From Dictyophora rubrovolvata (lineage: Eukaryota > Basidiomycota > Agaricomycetes > Phallales > Phallaceae): a DNA stretch of 64,000 nt. The translations under genes were made by a program, and so were the position numbers. Below, piece by piece: positions 59,185 through 64,000 of the stretch. The DNA lies in the NCBI GenBank assembly GCA_029959195.1, contig CP114122.1, positions 2,480,001 through 2,544,000 on the forward strand. Reading direction: 5' to 3'. Positions within the stretch are counted from its first letter, which is position 1. Every line of letters begins with the position of its first letter. The notes under the pieces are model-generated. The model was not told the origin of the DNA, searched no databases, and saw nothing but the letters and a program-made list of their open reading frames with translations.

Positions 59185-61843
59185 CCGTTGGGGTTCGATG
59201 ACGTCGTTGCAAGGTGTCGTTAAGAATGTTTTTGCCCAAAATCCTTTAGAGAAATAAAGAGAGTCGCAGATATTATGGAAGTGGAAGAAAGATTGGTTTG
59301 GAAGAGAACGTGGATGCTGTATAACGAAGGAGAAAGCAAATACTGTATAATATACACGTGCGTAATGCTAGGTATCGCCTTCGTACCTGCTTCGACTCGG
59401 AGCCCGCGGTGAAAGGTTGCCAGCTTTCCGACCGCTCGCCGAAAAGTAAACAGCTTGATGAGAAACCGGATGCCCGTTGAGCGAACTGAGGAGCACAGGT
59501 CAAACGGCTAGGAGTAAGGGTTAAGCATTTACCCCAAGTGACTTTTGTTCAATTCATTCCTCCGCTTTCAGGGCGAGGGAGGGCGAAGGCTGTGTACATA
59601 CCTTGTATTTGCTCCCCTCTAAATTGTTGCTCCGAATTGACCCAGTATACAAATCAAGCAATGAATGTCCACCCTGCATGGAGGCAAATGACGCCGAAAG
59701 CTGCATATTCAACATTTTAGGCATACGCCTCAAAACGCCGTATTGGGTTCCGTCAACTTGTTTGATTAGGGGGGGGGGGGGGGGGGGGGGGGTGCTACTT
59801 TAAATGGGCACGAAAATAATGAAGCGATTTGTTATCAAATCACCTGAAAATAAGAAAGCAAACTTGAGGTTTCAGAGACCATTGTATTCTTGCGTAATAA
59901 AAAAGGAGGATCAGTTCAAGATAATTATATTTGGACGAAGCGTTAATCAGTGGTAATCCAGATCATGATTTGAGAACCGCTGCACAGCATACCTCGACAC
60001 TCGGTGGCAAAAGTTCCTTTATGGTAGGCCATCTGACCGTAATCCTTTGGGGGGCTAAGCTAAATGAAAAAAGTTCTGGCAGTGCAGTTCTATTGATAAT
60101 CTGGCAATCATTTTCAGCAGCACGCCTTATTTTTGAGGGGAAGTCTTACATATCGAGCCCGACGCTTTCTTATTTTCGTTGATGCCACCCCTTGCAACCC
60201 GAATTCTCGGACAACAGACTTTTCGGCACATGTTACTTGCGTTGATGAAAGTGTTTCGCTATCAGTTTCGTTTGTGTGGCGTTAACTATCGCAACCTCAG
60301 AGCTCCGTACTTGGCCGCCAGATGCCTACGTGAAAGATACGGTGATGCGTGCCCCACAAGTCTATATTTGAACGGAATGAGCTTAAATACCCATCCAGAT
60401 CTCAAACCTAAAAGACCTAATGGGTATATCATAAACTTACTGTGCTATGTAGTTTAATTCATGAGAGAATATCATGATGTTGTGGGCTTGAGGCTGTTTA
60501 AGGCTTGACACCAGGACGACTTCAACTGCCAAATTTCTCACGATTTTTTACCGTCCGCAGCTTTTCATACCCTTCTTATCTCGCGGATCCTCACGATGAG
60601 CGGGACAACCGAAAGTGGTTTTATTTAAGGCGGAAAGCATTGAAGAATTAAATAATTCGGCGACAGGCAACATGAGGACTTGTCGATTGGACAATGTGTG
60701 ATGAGCTGAAAAAGGTTCGATTGTCTGACTCACTAGCTAGCTCTGTAGAAGATGGAGTCTGACTTCATTTATGCGGAGATCTCACTTGTGAATAGTTTTC
60801 AGATACCTGTAACTGAAGCAGACGGTACCGGTGAGTCAGGTAGACTATTGGGTTCTATTTACGTTCACGTGCACCGCCAGCAAATAAAGAAGGCGCTTTC
60901 AAATAAGCATTGGTTCGTCGTACCTCGATATAAATACAGTGTGGCACTGGGGCTATGTCGTGGCGCGGTACTACCCTTAGTGGCTAAGAACCCAGAAACT
61001 TTATCATGGCGACATATATCTGACGGAGATTATCAAATTATATAGTTTGCTACGAATTACATTTGAAATAACGCCAAGTAAATAAGCTAAAACAAAGCTG
61101 AACAGTAAAGAAGTGTGTATGAAGACAATGCGAGAATCTTAATACAATATAGGGTTTTGAAGTTTACGTGCTAGTTAAGCAGGAGGATTACAGCAAGGTG
61201 GGATGAAACAAAGAAAAACCAAGTGAAAAAGAGATTATTTGGAGTTAATACGATTAGACGTCCTCGTGATCAGAAGTAATGAAATGCAAATGACGATGAG
61301 AAAGAGATGAAAGGGTACCAAGCCAATCTCGACCCTGATATAGCTTGACACCCTCCAGTTTCTTTAGGGAGCTTGAAAGTCCTTTAGTTAAGTAACGAGA
61401 AAGAAAAGTAATCTGAGGGATAGGGGCGTTGGATATTCCACGGCGACCGGTGGCAAAGAAGTGGAGGTTAAGGTTGTTCTAGGAGAAAGGAAAAGGAGGA
61501 AGCAATTGATAACCCAGAATGTTGGTGTGCGGGAGAGAGAGACGCCGGAATTCTGGCGTGTAGGGGCGAAACGTGGAGGGATAAGGTAATGATACAGGAT
61601 GATGAATGTGATGTGTCACTAGCTCTTCTTCAATAGTAGATGAGCCGATGACAAATATTAAACCGGAGGCCGAGGACGATTGCGATATGTGAAGGGTATA
61701 TAAGAAGCGTGATGATCTGGAGAGACCGGATCCTCCATGGCGAGACTATTTTTTTTTTGCTTCTAGCTTTCCTTCACTGCATGGCTTCATGACAACGTTA
61801 ATTTTCATGCAATTTTCGTTATAGTATTTCGTGGTTCGTTCGC
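59185..61843. other. Intergenic region with unassigned ORFs
   Basis: The plus-strand ORF at 60752-61045 (ATG start, about 97 aa, MESDFIYAEISLVNSFQIPV) and the one at 60179-60457 have protein-like composition. They show no recognised domain, paired introns or promoter. They are recorded here but not called as genes. Confidence 0.4.
59769..59792. repeat. Uninterrupted G24 homopolymer
   Basis: Twenty-four consecutive G on the plus strand in intergenic DNA. Homopolymers of this length are unstable and prone to sequencing error, so the exact count is doubtful. Confidence 0.85.
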
Positions 61844-62479
61844 TCAATGAGGCAATGGTTTGTATCGGGTGACGGGGGCGTGGAGATGCGCACTGGATGG
61901 TGGGGGTGTAGGAGGTGTGTAGGACGGAGGCAGCTCATAGTGATATGGATAGAAAGGACGAGAAAGCGATTCAGTTGTGTCGTCCATGTCGCTGTGCCAG
62001 GATAAGGGAGACTCGGATCGCAATGAAGGGCGGGAAGTCGACAGAGGCGAAGGGGGCGGTGTAGACTCTTCAAAGAAGGAAATCGTGTAAGCGATGCGAT
62101 AGAGAACAATAGAGGACAGTGGGCCAACTCACGATATCCACACCCTTTCTGATAAACTGGTGAAGGCCAGGATGTGTGTGTCTCTTCTGTTTCTGTACGA
62201 TGCCATCAATCAAACTGATTTAAACTTCGAAAGTAAATTGTCAGCCATACCTTCATCTGATAGAGGGGGTAATGGAATGGGTCTGAGTCTTGGCCCATGA
62301 AGAATATTCGAGGGATATTCCTCTCTTAGTGAGAGAGGTGACGAGAGTGGCGCACGCAAAGTAGAGCCGGAAAGTGAAGAGAGAGTCACAAATGAACCTG
62401 GTGGAGACGAGGTGTGGATTCTATTGGCACGGCTAGTAGGGAGCTTGAGAGCGTCGACGAAGATGGACATGCTGGACAT
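61844..62479 (-). CDS. IPLP-family Pro/Ser-rich protein, three exons
   Basis: Three exons on the minus strand: 62479-62251, 62192-62133 and 62067-61844, about 170 aa. Both introns are phase 1 (donors GTATGG and GTGAGT, acceptors GTACAG and TTGAAG). Exon 1 ends with YPSNILHGPRLRPIPLPPLS and DE, the family core. Exon 2 is a 20-residue insert (ETEETHTSWPSPVYQKGCGY) absent from the small paralogues. Exon 3 opens QSTPPPSPLSTS, the conserved block. It continues with Pro/Tyr-rich sequence, PPSYTPPTPPPSS, and ends TRYKPLPH, like the gene at 56168. The start at 62479 is the first ATG downstream of a TTTATAAA box at 62564-62557. No membrane segments; role unknown. Confidence 0.8.
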
Positions 62480-62556
62480 GTCGACGTCGTGAGATAAAAA
62501 CGCAGTTGGTGAAAGGTGGTGTGTCAAGTTCACGGAGAGAGGGGGAACAAGAGATT

Positions 62557-62564
62557 CTTTATAA
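62557..62564 (-). promoter_or_regulatory. TATA box of the 61844-62479 gene
   Basis: TTTATAAA, 78 bp upstream of the ATG. It fixes the start, because in-frame codons further upstream lie before the box. Confidence 0.62.
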
Positions 62565-64000
62565 AGCTTGTTTCTGAGTGGGAAGGCAACCAATGTGACA
62601 CTATTGATATCTTGGTTGCTATGCGCAGCGAGTAAGACAATAAGCAATTATCTCAAGAGAAAACAAAGAAGAAGGGCTGTCGATGGATGGGTTGAAAGGG
62701 AGGAGCGGGGGGCAGTGGGGGTATAGCAGAGTGTCATGGCCTTTTATCTTGAGAATATATCTGTTTCAATGCTCATAAGTTTCCTTTCCAACCTAAGAGG
62801 ATGTGGACAAAACGGCGCACCTAATAGCGCAAAAAGATGACTTGTTTTGAGACCCCTGATACTTGCTACTAATTTGATCCAACCTGGGATTACCCGATCC
62901 GGAGTACCAACGATTCCAGATGTTTATTATTTCCCTTCTTCATCTTCAAACACTGTTTTTTTTTCTTGGTTGCTCTACGAATATCTAATATAGAAAAGGG
63001 CTCTGAATTTAGGTAGTAGGTAAAGAGGTTTTAGCTGAGATCTTCGAGAGAGGTTTGATAAGTCCAAGTCATAGGGGTCCCCTTGATCGTCGGCTAGAGG
63101 TAACTGAAAAATAAATATAGTCCTTATTTAGACGTTATTAGATGTTGTCGTTGTAAAACTATTTCGTCGTCAAATGAGGAGATTTAGTGCTGTGTTTGAG
63201 CTATTTCAAAATTCATCCAAAAAAGACTAGTATACAGTAAGTAAAACAACCGATTATTTTCTGAGATAATTGATTTCCACTTGAATAGTTGTAAATTTTT
63301 TGAATTATAAATTCTCAATTATGCATTCTGTGGACAGGATGATATTTTGTTTCAGGTGACAGGAACCCGGTGTGGTGGACCCTTCATTGGACAACATGCT
63401 TGCTGAAAAGCTCTTTTGATTGACCAAAGTGCATTGAGTTTTATGCCCAAGGTGCCTTGGCCGAAGTGTATTCTGAATAAATGGCTGTGGAGTCGAATCT
63501 CTATTTAAAATTGGTTGCATGTTTACACGGGTCATACGTACGCGTACGCATGCCGTACTTACCATGGGTCAGTGTGACTGTGGCTTCTTGGCTGAAGAGT
63601 AAAATGTCAGCTACACGCGTACTCTAACCACGATATTGAGAAGATCGTGTTCAATCGAAAGACGACAGCTAGAGCACCGCAATAGGGAACTTGAAAAAGG
63701 TATATAAAAGTTAAGCACAAAAATAAGCACAGGCGCGGAGCAGGTAAACATTGAAGTTGTTCACAAACGGGTCTCCTCCATATCAAGAAAACATGCGGCT
63801 CGCAGGACCAAATTTCCATTTTTTTCAGAAACTTTCCTTAGTGCTGCTCTCAACGTGCGTCGTACTTTAGTTGCACCGCCTCACAGCACCGGCGCTTGAG
63901 TATATAGTATATACACTCCGAACGGATCTTTGCCAGTGCCAAATCTTCTCACATAAATGAGCGTTTGAATTGTTGCATATCACTCAATACATCGAAGCGC
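62565..64000. other. Intergenic, right edge
   Basis: No supportable gene. An alternating ACGTACGCGTACGCATG element lies near 63536-63552. Short minus-strand ORFs at 63305-63565 and 63607-63819 show no family features. Confidence 0.4.

Noticed and set aside
60752-61045. A 97-aa ORF as a gene
   Set aside because: It starts with ATG and has reasonable composition, but no domain, promoter or paralogue supports it.

Overview
The window looks like a stretch of nuclear genome from a mushroom-forming basidiomycete (Agaricomycetes). Introns are about 50-65 bp with GTRNGT-type donors and CTAAY-like branch sites. Promoters carry plain TATA boxes. Three genes can be recognised from their spliced translations: the CAAX prenyl protease Rce1 (5109-6308, minus), an IucA/IucC-type (NIS) siderophore synthetase (39425-41597, minus) and a DUF6533 multi-pass membrane protein of the kind expanded in Agaricomycetes (57280-59184, minus). 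No intact transposon, rRNA, tRNA or CRISPR array was found.

The most striking content is a dispersed set of short, low-complexity Ser/Pro/Tyr-rich genes that appear to be paralogues. Nine share one architecture: a first exon with a core like P-x-P-[R/K/x]-[M/L]-x-x-[I/V]-P-L-P followed by acidic residues, then in most a tiny phase-1 intron, then a second exon opening with [Q/H]-R-[L/P]-P-[T/S]-P-P-[P/S]-S-P. They start at 7916, 10385, 15559, 17264, 23048, 31305 and 56168 on the plus strand, and at 47669 and 62479 on the minus strand. They split into an 'APRM-IPLP ... SYYTSSR' type (15559, 23048, 31305 and the enlarged 47669 gene), an 'LPCIPLPDV' type (7916, 10385, 17264) and a longer 'YKPLP' type (56168, 62479). 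Two further Ser/Pro/Arg-rich genes near the left edge (1045-1964 and 3725-4501, both minus) share a different C-terminal motif, PKK-x-[L/I]-[L/I]-x-R-L-x-x-N-[L/I]-[D/E]-W. I cannot match this set to a named family, and it is my candidate for the undescribed system.

Layout: 1-4.6 kb holds two minus-strand RLxxN-[D/E]-W genes. 4.7-6.3 kb holds Rce1 and a small doubtful ORF. 7.8-17.6 kb holds four plus-strand IPLP genes with sparse intergenic DNA. 23.0-24.5 kb and 31.2-32.6 kb hold two recent duplicates whose sequence similarity continues far into long pyrimidine-rich 3' regions. 24.5-39.4 kb is otherwise a gene-poor, AT-rich stretch with only short unassignable ORFs and a small hairpin-bearing tandem repeat. 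39.4-41.6 kb holds the siderophore synthetase. 42.6-46.0 kb holds an unresolved gene between two diverged direct repeats. 46.8-47.7 kb holds the large IPLP gene. 50.6-53.1 kb is a diverged local duplication. 56.2-62.5 kb holds an IPLP gene, the DUF6533 gene and a final IPLP gene.

The genes do not form an evident pathway. The common thread is local expansion of the small disordered proteins around a few housekeeping or lineage genes. All exon boundaries were placed by eye from frame continuity, splice consensus and family resemblance.
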